Shown: positions 43,001-55,678 of the stretch, piece after piece
How the letters are laid out: the number at the start of each line of letters is the position of its first letter
How positions within the stretch are numbered: position 1 is the stretch's first letter
Source of the DNA: Euglena gracilis
Taxonomy: Eukaryota > Euglenida > Euglenophyceae > Euglenales
Length of the DNA: 64,000 nt
NCBI GenBank assembly: GCA_039621445.1
Contig: CP154955.1
Location: 29,209,471-29,273,470 of the forward strand
Direction: 5' to 3'
Position numbers and translations under genes: made by a program
Notes under the pieces: model-generated
What the model was told of the DNA's origin: nothing
What the model saw: the letters and a program-made list of their open reading frames with translations, nothing else
Database searches by the model: none

Positions 43001-46000
43001 AAACCGAAAAAAAATTTTTTTTTTGCCCAAAACGATGTTTTTTGGCCTCCCGGACCCGGAAAAACTGTTTTTGAGCCGAAAATGAGCGTTTTTCGACCCG
43101 CCAGCGCCCCGTTTTGGGCCGCCGACCCATTGACTTTGGGTCAAAACCGGGTCAAAAAAGTCGAAAAAAATCGAAAAAATTTTTTTTGCCCAAAACGATG
43201 TTTTTTGGCCTCCCGGACCCGGAAAAACTGTTTTTGAGCCGAAAATGAGCGTTTTTCGACCCGCCAGCGCCCCGTTTTGGGCCGCCAACCCATTGACTTT
43301 GGGTCAAAACCGGGTCAAAAAAGTCGAAAAAAATCGAAAAAAATTTTTTTGCCCAAAACGATGTTTTTTGGCCTCCCGGACCCGGAAAAACTGTTTTTGA
43401 GCCGAAAATGAGCGTTTTTCGACCCGCCAGCGCCCCGTTTTGGGCCGCCAACCCATTGACTTTGGGTCAAAACCGGGTCAAAAAAGTCGAAAAAAATCGA
43501 AAAAATTTTTTTTGCCCAAAACGATGTTTTTTGGCCTCCCGGACCCGGAAAAACTGTTTTTGAGCCGAAAATGAGCGTTTTTCGACCCGCCAGCGCCCCG
43601 TTTTGGGCCGCCAACCCATTGACTTTGGGTCAAAACCGGGTCAAAAAAGTCGAAAAAAATCGAAAAAAATTTTTTGCCCGAAACGATGTTTTTTGGCCTC
43701 CCGGACCCGGAAAAACTGTTTTTGAGCCGAAAATGAGCGTTTTTCGACGGGCCAGCGCCCCGTTTTGGGCCGCCAACCCATTGACTTTGGGTCAAAACCG
43801 GGTCAAAAAAGTCGAAAAAAATCGAAAAAATTTTTTTTGCCCAAAACGATGTTTTTTGGCCTCCCGGACCCGGAAAAACTGTTTTTGAGCCAAAAATGAG
43901 CGTTTTTCGATTGGGCCGCCAACCCATTGACTTTGGATCAAAACCGGGTCAAAAAAAGTCGAAAAAAATGGAAAAAAATTTTTTTTTTTTTTGCCCAAAA
44001 CGATGTTTTTTGGCCTCCCGGACCCGGAAAAACTGTTTTTGAGCCGAAAATGAGCGTTTTTCGACCCGCCAGCGCCCCGTTTTGGACCGCCGACCCATTG
44101 ACTTTGGGTCAAAACCGGGTCAAAAAAGTCGAAAAAAATCGAAAAAAATTTTTTTTGCCCAAAACGATGTTTTTTGGCCTCCCGGACCCGGAAAAACTGT
44201 TTTTGAGCCGAAAATGAGCGTTTTTCGACGCCAGCGCCCCGTTTTGGGCCGCCAACCCATTGACTTTGGGTCAAAACCGGGTCAAAAAAGTCGAAAAAAA
44301 TCGAAAAAAAATTTTTTTTTTTCGAAACGATGTTTTTTGGCCTCCCGGACCCGGAAAAACTGTTTTTGAGCCGAAAATGAGCGTTTTTCGACCCGCCAGC
44401 GCCCCGTTTTGGGCCGCCAACCCATTGACTTTGGGTCAAAACCGGGTCAAAAAAGTCGAAAAAATGGAAAATTTTTTTTTTGCCCGAAACGATGTTTTTT
44501 GGCCCCCCGCACCCAAAAAACCTGTTTTGGAGCTAAAAAGGGGCGTTTTCCGACCGCCGGCGCCCCGTTTTGGGCCGCCGACCCATTGACTTTGGGTCAA
44601 AACCGGGTCAAAAAAGTCGAAAAAAACCGAAAATTTTTTTTTTTTTTAAAACGATGTTTTTTGGCCTCCCGGACCCGGAAAAACTGTTTTTGAGCCGAAA
44701 ATGAGCGTTTTTCGACCCGCCAGCGCCCCGTTTTGGGCCGCCGACCCATTGACTTTGGGTCAAAACCGGGTCAAAAAAGTCGAAAAAAATCGAAAAATTT
44801 GCCCAAAATGTTTTTTGGGCCTCCCGGACCCGGAAAAAAAACTGTTTTTAAGCAAAAAACGAGCTTTTTTCGACACGCCAGCGCCCCTTTTTGAGCCACA
44901 AACCCGTTGACTTTGGGTCAAACCCAGAAAAAAAAGTCGTAAAAAATCGAAAAATATTTTTTGTGCCCAAAACGATGTTTTTTGGCCTCCCGGACCCGGA
45001 AAAACTGTTTTTGAGCCGAAAACGAGCGTTTTTTCACCCGCCAGCGCCCCCATTTTGGGCCGCCGACCCATTGACTTTGGGTCAAACCCGGGTCAAAAAA
45101 GTCGAAAAAAAACGAAAAAAAACTTTTTGCCCAAAACGATGTTTTTTTGGCTTCCGGGACGCGAAAACACTGTTTTTGAGCCGAAAATGAGTGTTTTTTG
45201 ACCCGCCAGCGCCCCGTTTTGGGCCGCCAACCCATTGACTTTGGGTCAAAACCGGGCCAAAAAAGTCGAAAAAAATCGAAAAATTTTTTGCCCGAAACGA
45301 TGTTTTTTGGCCTCCCGGACCCGGAAAAACTGTTTTTGAGCCGAAAATGAGCGTTTTTCGACCCGCCAGCGCCCCGTTTTGGGCCGCCAACCCATTGACT
45401 TTGGGTCAAACCGGGTCAAAAAAGTCGAAAAAAATCGAAAAAAATTTTTTTTTGCCCGAAACGATGTTTTTTGGCCTCCCGGACCCGGAAAAACTGTTTT
45501 TGAGCCGAAAATGAGCGTTTTTCGACCCGCCAGCGCCCCGTTTTGGGCCGCCAACCCATTGACTTTGGGTCAAAACCGGGTCAAAAAAGTCGAAAAAAAA
45601 TTTTTTTTTTTTTTCTTTTTGCCCAAAACATGTTTTTTGCCCCCCCGAACCGAAAAAAACTGTTTTTGAGCCGAAAATGAGCGTTTTTCGACCCGCCAGC
45701 GCCCCGTTTTGGGCCGCCGACCCATTGACTTTGGGTCAAAACCGGGTCAAAAAAGTCGAAAAAAATCGAAAAAATTTTTTTTTGCCCGAAACGATGTTTT
45801 TTGGCCTCCCGGACCCGGAAAAACTGTTTTTGAGCCGAAAATGAGCGTTTTTCGACCCGCCAGCGCCCCGTTTTTGGCCGCCAACCCATTGACTTTGGGT
45901 CAAAACCGGGTCAAAAAAGTCGAAAAAAATCGAAAAAAAATTTTTTTTGCCCGAAACGATGTTTTTTGGCCTCCCGGACCCGGAAAAACTGTTTTTGAGC

Positions 46001-48166
46001 CGAAAATGAGCGTTTTTCGACCCGCCAGCGCCCCGTTTTGGGCCGCCAACCCATTGACTTTGGGTCAAAACCGGGTCAAAAAAGTCGAAAAAAATCGAAA
46101 AAATTTTTTTTTGCCCGAAACGATGTTTTTTGGCCTCCCGGACCCGGAAAAACTGTTTTTGAGCCGAAAATGAGCGTTTTTCGACCCGCCAGCGCCCCGT
46201 TTTGGGCCGCCAACCCATTGACTTTGGGTCAAAACCGGGTCAAAAAAGTCGAAAAAAATCGAAAAATTTTTTTTGCCCGAAACGATGTTTTTTGGCCTCC
46301 CGGACCCGGAAAAAACTGTTTTTGAGCCGAAAACGAGCGTTTTTCGACCCGCCGGCGCCCCGTTTTGGGCCGCCGACCCATTGACTTTGGGTCAAAACCG
46401 GGTCAAAAAAGTCGAAAAAAACCGAAAATTTTTTTTTTGCCCAAAACGATGTTTTTTGGCCTCCCGGACCCGGAAAAACTGTTTTTGAGCCGAAAATGAG
46501 CGTTTTTCGACGGGCCAGCGCCCCGTTTTGGGCCGCCAACCCATTGACTTTGGGTCAAAACCGGGTCAAAAAAGTCGAAAAAAATCGAAAAATTTTTTTT
46601 GCCCGAAACGATGTTTTTTGGCCTCCCGGACCCGGAAAAACTGTTTTTGAGCCGAAAATGAGTGTTTTTCGACGGGCCAGCGCCCCGTTTTGGGCCGCCA
46701 ACCCATTGACTTTGGGTCAAAACCGGGTCAAAAAAGTCGAAAAAAATCGAAAATTTTTTTTTTGCCCGAAACGATGTTTTTTGGCCTCCCGGACCCGGAA
46801 AAACTGTTTTTGAGCCGAAAACGAGCGTTTTTCGACCCGCCGGCGCCCCGTTTTGGGCCGCCGACCCGTTGACTTTGGGTCAAAACCGGGTCAAAAAAAG
46901 TCGAAAAAAACCGAAAATTTTTTTTTTGCCCAAAACGATGTTTTTTGGCCTCCCGGACCCGGAAAAACTGTTTTTGAGCCGAAAATGAGCGTTTTTCGAC
47001 CCGCCAGCGCCCCGTTTTGGACCGCCGACCCATTGACTTTGGGTCAAAACCGGGTCAAAAAAGTCGAAAAAAATCGAAAAAAATTTTTTTGCCCAAAACG
47101 ATGTTTTTTGGCCTCCCGGACCCGGAAAAACTGTTTTTGAGCCGAAAATGAGTGTTTTTCGACCCGCCAGCGCCCCGTTTTGGGCCGCCAACCCATTGAC
47201 TTTGGGTCAAAACCGGGTCAAAAAAGTCGAAAAAAATCGAAAAAAAATTTTTTGCCCGAAACGATGTTTTTTGGCCTCCCGGACCCGGAAAAACTGTTTT
47301 TGAGCCGAAAATGAGTGTTTTTCGACGGGCCAGCGCCCCGTTTTGGGCCGCCAACCCATTGATTTTGGGCCAAAACCGGGTCAAAAAAGTCGAAAAAATG
47401 GAAAATTTTTTTTTTGCCCAAAACGATGTTTTTTGGCCTCCCGGACCCGGAAAAACTGTTTTTGAGCCGAAAATGAGCGTTTTTCGACCCGCCAGCGCCC
47501 CGTTTTGGGCCGCCAACCCATTGACTTTGGGTCAAAACCGGGTCAAAAAAGTCGAAAAAAATCGAAAAAATTTTTTTTGCCCAAAACGATGTTTTTTGGC
47601 CTCCCGGACCCGGAAAAACTGTTTTTGAGCCGAAAATGAGCGTTTTTCGACCCGCCAGCGCCCCGTTTTGGGCCGCCAACCCATTGACTTTGGGTCAAAA
47701 CCGGGTCAAAAAAGTCGAAAAAAATCGAAAAAAATTTTTTTGCCCGAAACGATGTTTTTTGGCCTCCCGGACCCGGAAAACCCGTTTTTGAGCCGAAAAT
47801 GAGGTTTGACCCGACAAAAAAAAAAAAAAAGTTTTGGAGCCGAAAATGAGTGTTTTTCGACGGGGCCAGAGCCCCGTTTGGGCCGCCAATCCATTGACTT
47901 TGGGTCAAAACCGGGTCAAAAAAGTCGAAAAAAATCGAAAATTTTTTTTTTGCCCGAAACGATGTTTTTTGGCCTCCCGGACCCGGACAAAAAAAAAAAA
48001 AAGAAAAAAAAGAAAAACTGTTTTTTTGAGCGAAAAATGGGGTTTTCGACCCGCGCCCCGTTTTGGGCCGCCAACCCATTGACTTTGGGTCAAAACCGGG
48101 TCAAAAAAGTCGAAAAAAATGGAAAATTTTTTTTTTTGCCCAAAACGATGTTTTTTTGCCTCCCGG

Positions 48167-48204
<38 letters not shown>

Positions 48205-51200
48205 GACAAAAAAAAAAAAAAAAAACAAAGACCAACATAAAAAAAGAAAAAAACCGTTTTGAGCGAAAACGAGCGTTTCGGACGCCGGCGCCCGTTTTGG
48301 GCCGCCGACCCATTGACTTTGGGTCAAAACCGGGTCAAAAAAGTCGAAAAAAATCGAATTTTTTTTTTTGCCCAAAACGATGTTTTTTGGCCTCCCGGAC
48401 CCGGAAAAACTGTTTTTGAGCCGAAAATGAGCGTTTTTCGACCCGCCAGCGCCCCGTTTTGGGCCGCCGACCCATTGACTTTGGGTCAAAACCGGGTCAA
48501 AAAAGTCGAAAAAAATCGAAAAAAATTTTTTTGCCCAAAACGATGTTTTTTGGCCTCCCGGACCCGGAAAAACTGTTTTTGAGCCGAAAATGAGCGTTTT
48601 TCGACTGGCCAGCGCCCCGTTTTGGGCCGCCAACCCATTGACTTTGGGTCAAAACCGGGTCAAAAAAGTCGAAAAAAATCGAAAAAAATTTTTTTTGCCC
48701 GAAACGATGTTTTTTGGCCTCCCGGACCCGGAAAAACTGTTTTTGAGCCGAAAATGAGTGTTTTTCGACGGGCCAGCGCCCCGTTTTGGGCCGCCAACCC
48801 ATTGACTTTGGGTCAAAACCGGGTCAAAAAAGTCGAAAAAATGGAAAATTTTTTTTTTGCCCGAAACGATGTTTTTTGGCCTCCCGGACCGGGAAAAAAA
48901 AAAAAAAAATACAAACCGTTTTTGAGCCGAAAACGAGCGTTTTTCGACCCGCCGGCGCCCCGTTTTGGGCCGCCGACCCGTTGACTTTGGGTCAAAACCG
49001 GGTCAAAAAAGTCGAAAAAAAATGAAAATTTTTTTTTTTCCCAAAACGATGTTTTTTGGCCTCCCGGACCCGGAAAAACTGTTTTTGAGCCGAAAATGAG
49101 CGTTTTTCGACCCGCCAGCGCCCCGTTTTGGGCCGCCGACCCATTGACTTTGGGTCAAAACCGGGTCAAAAAAGTCGAAAAAAATCGAAAAAAATTTTTT
49201 TGCCCGAAACGATGTTTTTTGGCCTCCCGGACCCGGAAAAACTGTTTTTGAGCCGAAAATGAGTGTTTTTCGACGGGCCAGCGCCCCGTTTTGGGCCGCC
49301 AACCCATTGACTTTGGGTCAAAACCGGGTCAAAAAAGTCGAAAAAAATCGAAAAAATTTTTTTTGCCCAAAACGATGTTTTTTGGCCTCCCGGACCCGGA
49401 AAAACTGTTTTTGAGCCGAAAATGAGCGTTTTTCGACCCGCCAGCGCCCCGTTTTGGGCCGCCGACCCATTGACTTTGGGTCAAAACCGGGTCAAAAAAG
49501 TCGAAAAAAATCGAAAAAATTTTTTTGCCCAAAACGATGTTTTTTGGCCTCCCGGACCCGGAAAAACTGTTTTTGAGCCGAAAATGAGCGTTTTTCGACC
49601 CGCCAGCGCCCCGTTTTGGGCCGCCAACCCATTGACTTTGGGTCAAAACCGGGTCAAAAAAGTCGAAAAAATCGAAAAAATTTTTTTTTGCCCAAAACGA
49701 TGTTTTTTGGCCTCCCGGACCCGGAAAAACTGTTTTTGAGCCGAAAATGAGCGTTTTTCGACCCGCCAGCGCCCCGTTTTGGGCCGCCAACCCATTGACT
49801 TTGGGTCAAAACCGGGTCAAAAAAGTCGAAAAAAATCGAAAAAAATTTTTTTTGCCAAAACGATGTTTTTTGGCCTCCCGGACCCGGAAAAACTGTTTTT
49901 GAGCCGAAAATGAGTGTTTTTCGACGGGCCAGCGCCCCGTTTTGGGCCGCCAACCCATTGACTTTGGGTCAAAACCGGGTCAAAAAAGTCGAAAAAAATC
50001 GAAAAAAAATTTTTTGCCCGAAACGATGTTTTTTGGCCTCCCGGACCCGGTTGGGCCGCCAACCCATTGATTTTGGGCCAAAACCGGGTCAAAAAAGTCG
50101 AAAAAATGGAAAATTTTTTTTTTGCCCGAAACGATGTTTTTTGGCCTCCCGGACCCGGAAAAACTGTTTTTGAGCCGAAAACGAGCGTTTTTCGACCCGC
50201 CAGCGCCCCGTTTTGGGCCGCCGACCCATTGACTTTGGGTCAAAACCGGGTCAAAAAAGTCGAAAAAAACCGAAAAAAAATTTTTTTTTTGCCCAAAACG
50301 ATGTTTTTTGGCCTCCCGGACCCGGAAAAACTGTTTTTGAGCCGAAAATGAGCGTTTTTCGACCCGCCAGCGCCCCGTTTTGGACCGCCAACCCATTGAC
50401 TTTGGGTCAAAACCGGGTCAAAAAAGTCGAAAAAAATCGAAAAAAATTTTTTTGCCCAAAACGATGTTTTTTGGCCTCCCGGACCCGGAAAAACTGTTTT
50501 TGAGCCGAAAATGAGTGTTTTTCGACGGGCCAGCGCCCCGTTTTGGGCCGCCAACCCATTGATTTTGGGCCAAAACCGGGTCAAAAAAGTCGAAAAAATG
50601 GAAAAAATTTTTTTTGCCCAAAACGATGTTTTTTGGCCTCCCGGACCCGGAAAAACTGTTTTTGAGCCGAAAATGAGCGTTTTTCGACCCGCCAGCGCCC
50701 CGTTTTGGGCCGCCAACCCATTGACTTTGGGTCAAAACCGGGTCAAAAAAGTCGAAAAAAATCGAAAAAAAATTTCTTTTGCCCAAAACGATGTTTTTTG
50801 GCCTCCCGCACCCAAAAAAACTGTTTTTGAGCCGAAAATGAGTGTTTTTCGACCCGCCAGCGCCCCGTTTTGGGCCGCCAACCCATTGATTTTGGGCCAA
50901 AACCGGGTCAAAAAAGTCGAAAAAATGGAAAAATTTTTTTTTTGCCCAAAACGATGTTTTTTGGCCTCCCGGACCCGGAAAAACTGTTTTTGAGCCGAAA
51001 ATGAGCGTTTTTCGACCCGCCAGCGCCCCGTTTTGGGCCGCCAACCCATTGACTTTGGGTCAAAACCGGGTCAAAAAAGTCGAAAAAAATCGAAAAAAAA
51101 TTTTTTGCCCAAAACGATGTTTTTTGGCCTCCCGGACCCGGAAAAACTGTTTTTGAGCCGAAAATGAGCGTTTTTCGACCCGCCAGCGCCCGTTTTTGGC

Positions 51201-52236
51201 CGCCAACCCATTGATTTTGGGTCAAAACCGGGTCAAAAAAGTCGAAAAAAAATCGAAAAAAATTTTTTTGCCCGAAACGATGTTTTTTGGCCTCCCGGAC
51301 CCGGAAAAACTGTTTTTGAGCCGAAAATGAGTGTTTTTCGACGCGCCAGCGCCGCGTTGAAAAAAAAAAAAAAAAAAAAAAAAAAAAGATGACCCGGAAA
51401 AACTGTTTTTGAGCCGAAAATGAGCGTTTTTCGACCCGCCGGCGCCCCGTTTTGGGCCGCCAACCCATTGACTTTGGGTCAAAACCGGGTCAAAAAAAGT
51501 CGAAAAAAACCGAAAAATTTTTTTTTGCCCAAAACGATGTTTTTTGGCCTCCCGGACCCGGAAAAACTGTTTTTGAGCCGAAAATGAGCGTTTTTCGACC
51601 CGCCGGCGCCCCGTTTTGGACCGCCGACCCATTGACTTTGGGTCAAAACCGGGTCAAAAAAGTCGAAAAAAATCGAAAAATTTTTTTGCCCAAAACGATG
51701 TTTTTTGGCCTCCCGGACCCGGAAAAACTGTTTTTGAGCCGAAAATGAGCGTTTTTCGACCCGCCAGCGCCCCGTTTTGGGCCGCCAACCCATTGACTTT
51801 GGGTCAAATCCGGGTCAAAAAAGTCGAAAAAAACCGAAAAAATTTTTTTTGCCCAAAACGATGTTTTTTGGCCTCCCGGACCCGGAAAAACTTGTTTTTG
51901 AGCCGAAAATGAGCGTTTTTCGACCCGCCGGCGCCCCGTTTTGGACTGCCGACCCATTGACTTTGGGTCAAAACCGGGTCAAAAAAGTCGAAAAAAACCG
52001 AAAAATTTTTTTTTGCCCAAAACGATGTTTTTTGGCCTCCCGGACCCGGAAAAACTGTTTTTGAGCCGAAAATGAGCGTTTTTCGACCCGCCGGCGCCCC
52101 GTTTTGGACTGCCGACCCATTGACTTTGGGTCAAACCCGGGTCAAAAAAGTCGAAAAAAATATAACAATTTTTTTTTGCCCGAAACGATGTTTTTTGGCC
52201 TCCCGGACCCGGAAAAACTGTTTTTGAGCCGAAAAT
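40059..52236. repeat. 163-bp satellite array B
   Basis: About 75 units of the same monomer and orientation as array A. A unit diverged at many positions lies at 42050-42130. Pure A runs interrupt units near 47815, 47990, 48170-48250, 48895 and 51358. Open frames up to about 260 codons cross the array but are repeat artefacts. Confidence 0.97.
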
Positions 52237-52382
52237 GCCCGCCGGCCGGACCACCGGGCCGCCGGGCCGCCGGCCGGGCCGCCGGGCCGCCGGCCGGGCC
52301 GCCGGGCCTCCGGCCGGACCGCCGGGCCTCCGGCCGGACCGCCGGGCCGCCGGGCTGCCGGGCCGTCGGGCCGCCGGGCCGG
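52237..52382. repeat. CCGGGCCG-type GC-rich tandem block
   Basis: GGCCGGACC, GGGCCGCCGG and GGGCCTCCGG words in tandem for about 145 bp, starting abruptly inside a satellite unit after GAAAATG. Confidence 0.9.
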
Positions 52383-52405
52383 GGTCAATGAAGGGGTGGG
52401 GGCGC

Positions 52406-52440
52406 GCTTATAAAGAGCTCAGCACTATTCAAAACCTGGT
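52406..52440 (-). repeat. Right terminal inverted repeat
   Basis: GCTTATAAAGAGCTCAG then CACTATTCAAAACCTGGT. It is preceded by TCAATGAAGGGGTGGG, as at 5354. Confidence 0.8.
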
Positions 52441-53382
52441 ATCAACATTTTGGAGGGGTTGGGGGTTTTCTTCAAAATTGAAATTTATGGTGAGGGATTT
52501 GCAACCCAGCTGCATTCTGGCGTTTTGAGTGACCCCCCCCCCGCCTCTACACACCTTTAACTGCACCTCCAAGACGGGTCCAGCTACCATCTTTTCCCAC
52601 CTTGTTCCTTGAGAACACCCTGCCAGCAGAGCACACCTGGAACGTGCAGCCTCATATTGGCCTTTACGTGCCTGTCTTGCAGCAGACCACCTTGGTCTGC
52701 GCTTTCAGTTCATTCAGCCCCCAGGTGCATTCTTTTGGCCGTGCCATGCCAGCGTAACCCTGCCCCTACCTCAACCCCTAACACCCCCCAAAAATAAGAC
52801 CCGATACTTATTTTTGAGTCCGTTGGGGAGGGGGGTCTTATTTTCGGGGGCCTTATTTTTAGAATTTTTTGACCAACCTGGGCCCCAAAAAAACCCACCA
52901 TTTTTCAGGTTCCCAAAAATGCAAAAAAAATATTTGAAAAGGAAACACTGTGCATAGTTTCAACACTTCTTCACATTTTTTTCTTTGAAACAAAACATGG
53001 AAGCACAAGCAAAACAATGTATTGCGCACCTTTTCCGGAACAAATAAAATATCCAATTTAAAAACCAGTTAAGTTGCTCTCCCATATTGTTTGATGCAGA
53101 ACATTTGAGGCTCTTTGGCTTTTTAAAGGGTTTTTTTTTGAATGATGTATAGGGTTTTTCTTGAACCCTTGAAGGGGATGGGGTGGGGGAAGGGGGCTAT
53201 TCTTCTCCAATCAATCCTTCCGGAAAACCAATGAGGGACAGGGGTATTGAGTGAGCGGTGGTTTTGCGGGGTGGAGGGGGGTGCAGACCCCCTTCAGACC
53301 AGGGGGGACCCCCTGGGAACCCAAAAAAAGTTTTTTGGTGTTTTTTTTTTTGCTTTTCTGTCAGGTTGCCCCCCACTTATAA

Positions 53383-53490
53383 ACCAGGTTTTGTGCAGTG
53401 CTGAGCTCTTTACGTGTCTGATGGTCCCATGCTGCGGCAGATGTTCGAGGCGTGTGGCAGATGTTTGAGGCGGTAGGCGGCCCGGCCCGG
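53383..53490 (+). repeat. Left-terminus copy with 35947-type extension
   Basis: ACCAGGTTTTGTGCAGTGCT then GAGCTCTTTACGTGTCTGAT, then CTGCGGCAGATGTT and GGCGGCCCGGCCCGG as at 35947. Confidence 0.75.
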
Positions 53491-54211
53491 GTGAGCCATC
53501 ATCAAAGTGCCATTTTTGACAAATTTTGCCAAAATTTGCCAATCTGGTTTTTTTTGGAATTATCGAACGGAGTACACTCAGGGGTTTTTTTTTAGTCTTG
53601 GACCCCGAGGGTGGGTGGGTCCGGCCGAGCCACCCCCGGGGGGGGGGGGTCCCCCAGAAGGGGTTGGTATTTACTTTTCGGCGTCGAAGGCTCCGAAATT
53701 TTTTTGAAAAGGTGCCATTTTTAGCATTTTTTTTCGCAATTTTTGGCCATTTTCAGGGAATGAAAATTTGTTCCTGTTCCTTCACAATCCATCGTTATGA
53801 CTTTTGATCAAAGAAATTAGCCCCCACTTGTAAACCCACGGGGTTTATAAGATCTGCTTTGGTTGGCCAGCCGACCAACCAAAGGGGGGGGGGGTGATAA
53901 ATAGGTTATGCCAAGAATTGTTGGTGGAAATCGCCCCCCCCCCAAGTGACCCAATTATTTAAAATAGTTTTGCCCCTCGATATTTTTTTGTATAAAAAAC
54001 CAACCTCTTCTCCCAAATTTTTCCCACGCGCTAAAAAATTACAAATTTTCCAGGGATTAAAAGAGATGCCCAAATCTGCCTTTTCTCTTTTTCTCTACAA
54101 AACTCTGTTTTCTTTTTTTCTCTCTCAAAGACAAAATGAAAATATCAAAGAGAAATTTAAGTTGCATTGCAGAAGAGAAATGCTGAAGTTGCATTGATTA
54201 ATATTTTATGA

Positions 54212-54330
54212 CCGTGCAGTTTTTGCAGTTTTTTGCAGTTTTCACATTTTGGGTTTTTTGCAGTTTTTTGCAGCTTTTTTCCTGAAAAAACTGCACACGT
54301 GCAGTTTTTTGCAGTTTTTTTTTTGATTTC
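54212..54330. repeat. GCAGTTTTTT decamer array 1
   Basis: GCAGTTTTTT units with a 10-bp period, and an inverted CTGCACACGTGCAG palindrome within. Confidence 0.85.
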
Positions 54331-54457
54331 AGTTTTGAGGAAACCTGAGGTGCTCATTTTTTGGTGCTCTGCGCCTTGTTACATTGGATTATATTGTTTG
54401 AAGGGTGTTTCTCAAGAAAAAGTCTCTCTCAAAAAATCTCTTCATGAGTTGTGTTGT

Positions 54458-54796
54458 CTACAGTAATCCCACCAGTTGTCTTGCCCCCCACTGTTTTGCC
54501 AACTGCCTTGCCTCTCGACACAACAGAAATTTTTGTAGCCACCATTCCAAAAAACAGATTGTTTCGGTGACAACGCCACAATTTCTCCCCAACCAAAATC
54601 GCTCCATCTCCAACTTGTGCATGTGGTGACAGATGTCACGATGCTTATTTTGGCAATCGTCATTTGCACACTCCTGAGCAGATTCAACTAATTGTTTTGG
54701 GATTCGGGGACTAAATCCAAAAACTGTTTTTTTGTGCAAATTTTGGTTGAAGTTGGAGTTTGCGAGATTCGTGGAGACGCAAAGGAGCACGAGCTC
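54458..54796 (-). CDS. Candidate C-terminal exon, possibly of a leucine-rich-repeat protein
   Basis: After CAATCTTCTACAG the frame reads ELVLLCVSTNLANSNFNQNL, KKTVFGFSPRIPKQLVESAQ, ECANDDCQNKHRDICHHMHK and continues to a stop. The order (short Leu-rich helix, IP.QL.ES..EC...C, then C..H motifs) recalls the zinc-binding tail that follows the repeats in some LRR proteins; this is a pattern-level guess. The frame is open upstream to 54835. The last 30 residues may be read-through past a missed donor. Confidence 0.4.
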   Translation of the reverse strand, partial: ELVLLCVSTNLANSNFNQNLHKKTVFGFSPRIPKQLVESAQECANDDCQNKHRDICHHMHKLEMERFWLGRNCGVVTETICFLEWWLQKFLLCREARQLAKQWGARQLVGLL

Positions 54797-55369
54797 CTGT
54801 AGAAGATTGGGCCTTTTCCCAAGCATTTTGGCCAAATATCACACAAGCCAAATGCTTCAAAGAAGTCATTCTTATTTGCAAGAAATTCCCAGACCATTTG
54901 GCAATCCCCTAAAGACAGTATTCAAAGTTTGTGATGGTTGTTGCAATTTTTTTTTAGTTTTGTAGATTTTTTTGCATCGTGACATGGGTGAAGTTCACCA
55001 GGTGATGGACCGAAAGTTCCAAAACTGAACATCCCATGCAAGAATTAAAAGCATAGAAACTTTCTGCATATGGGTATGTGCATTTTTTCCATATTTAGCC
55101 GTTTGTCACCTCTGTGGGCATGGCCGTCACAAGCTTTGGTGCAGGAAAACCAGTGTGAACCAGCATCCAAACCAAACACATGACTTGTGTTTCAGTGCAT
55201 GAAAACCCATGTACAGTGTACCTTGATTGATTGCTTTCATTTTTATTGTCATCAGCTCCAAAGCTGTGCAAAATTTAGGTGAATTGGGGCGTGCTCATGT
55301 GGTCACAATTTACGTTGTTTTGCATATGGACACCATTTCAGCTTGTATATTGTTATTTTTTGTTGATGT

Positions 55370-55450
55370 GCAGTTTTTTGCAGTTTTTTGCGGTTTTTTG
55401 CAGTTTTTTGCAGTTTTTTGCAGTGCAGTTTTTGACCTGCCCGTGTGCAG
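55370..55450. repeat. GCAGTTTTTT decamer array 2
   Basis: Five GCAGTTTTTT/GCGGTTTTTT units and diverged ends; same unit as at 54212. Confidence 0.85.
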
Positions 55451-55678
55451 TTTTTGCCCCCCCTGGGGGGGGGTCGGACCTCCTAACCTCTAAAGCAACC
55501 ACAATTTAGAAAATTGTTTTTGGTTCGAGAGCCGGCCGAGGGTGAAGATACCTGTAAACATTCGTTGAAACAGCCCTGAATATTCTTTGGAGACAATGCC
55601 AAATTGTCATGTCCACATTTTCCCCACATATTGGCCAAAAACTGGAAACAAAAAATCCCTAGTTTTTGTTTCCGTATT

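Larger units (their letters stand above)
37730..52440. mobile_element. 14.7-kb satellite-carrying composite element with 35-bp terminal inverted repeats
   Basis: The left terminus 37730-37764 begins ACCAGGTTTTGAATAGTG and continues CTGAGCTCTTAATAAGC. The right terminus 52406-52440 is its reverse complement at 34 of 35 positions. Inside, in order: inverted minisatellite, inverted module, GC hairpin, direct module, direct minisatellite, satellite array B, CCGG block, TCAATGAAGGGGTGGG block, right terminus. I see no transposase or other gene and no clear target-site duplication. Either a non-autonomous element grown by satellite amplification or two termini fortuitously placed; the ordered internal symmetry favours the first. 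Confidence 0.6.
52441..54457. other. No supported gene; hairpins, terminus copy, decamer repeat
   Basis: A palindromic CCCCAAAAATAAGACCC ... GTCTTATTTTCGGGG pair (52786-52850), a left-terminus copy at 53383-53412 with GC-rich follow-on to 53490, a CGGCGTCGAAGGCTCCG hairpin-like copy (53674-53705), and GCAGTTTTTT decamers (54212-54330). Confidence 0.6.

Noticed and set aside
27428-52236. Dozens of open frames of 60-260 codons on both strands with recurring FFDFFDPVLTQSQWVGGPKR-type text
   Set aside because: They translate the 163-bp satellite; the frame shifts each unit (163 is not a multiple of 3), edges follow monomer edges, and there is no splice or start context.
37730-52440. Helitron or LTR retrotransposon identity for the composite element
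   Set aside because: The ends are inverted, not direct; no CTRR-hairpin end and no reverse transcriptase, integrase or Rep/helicase text was seen.
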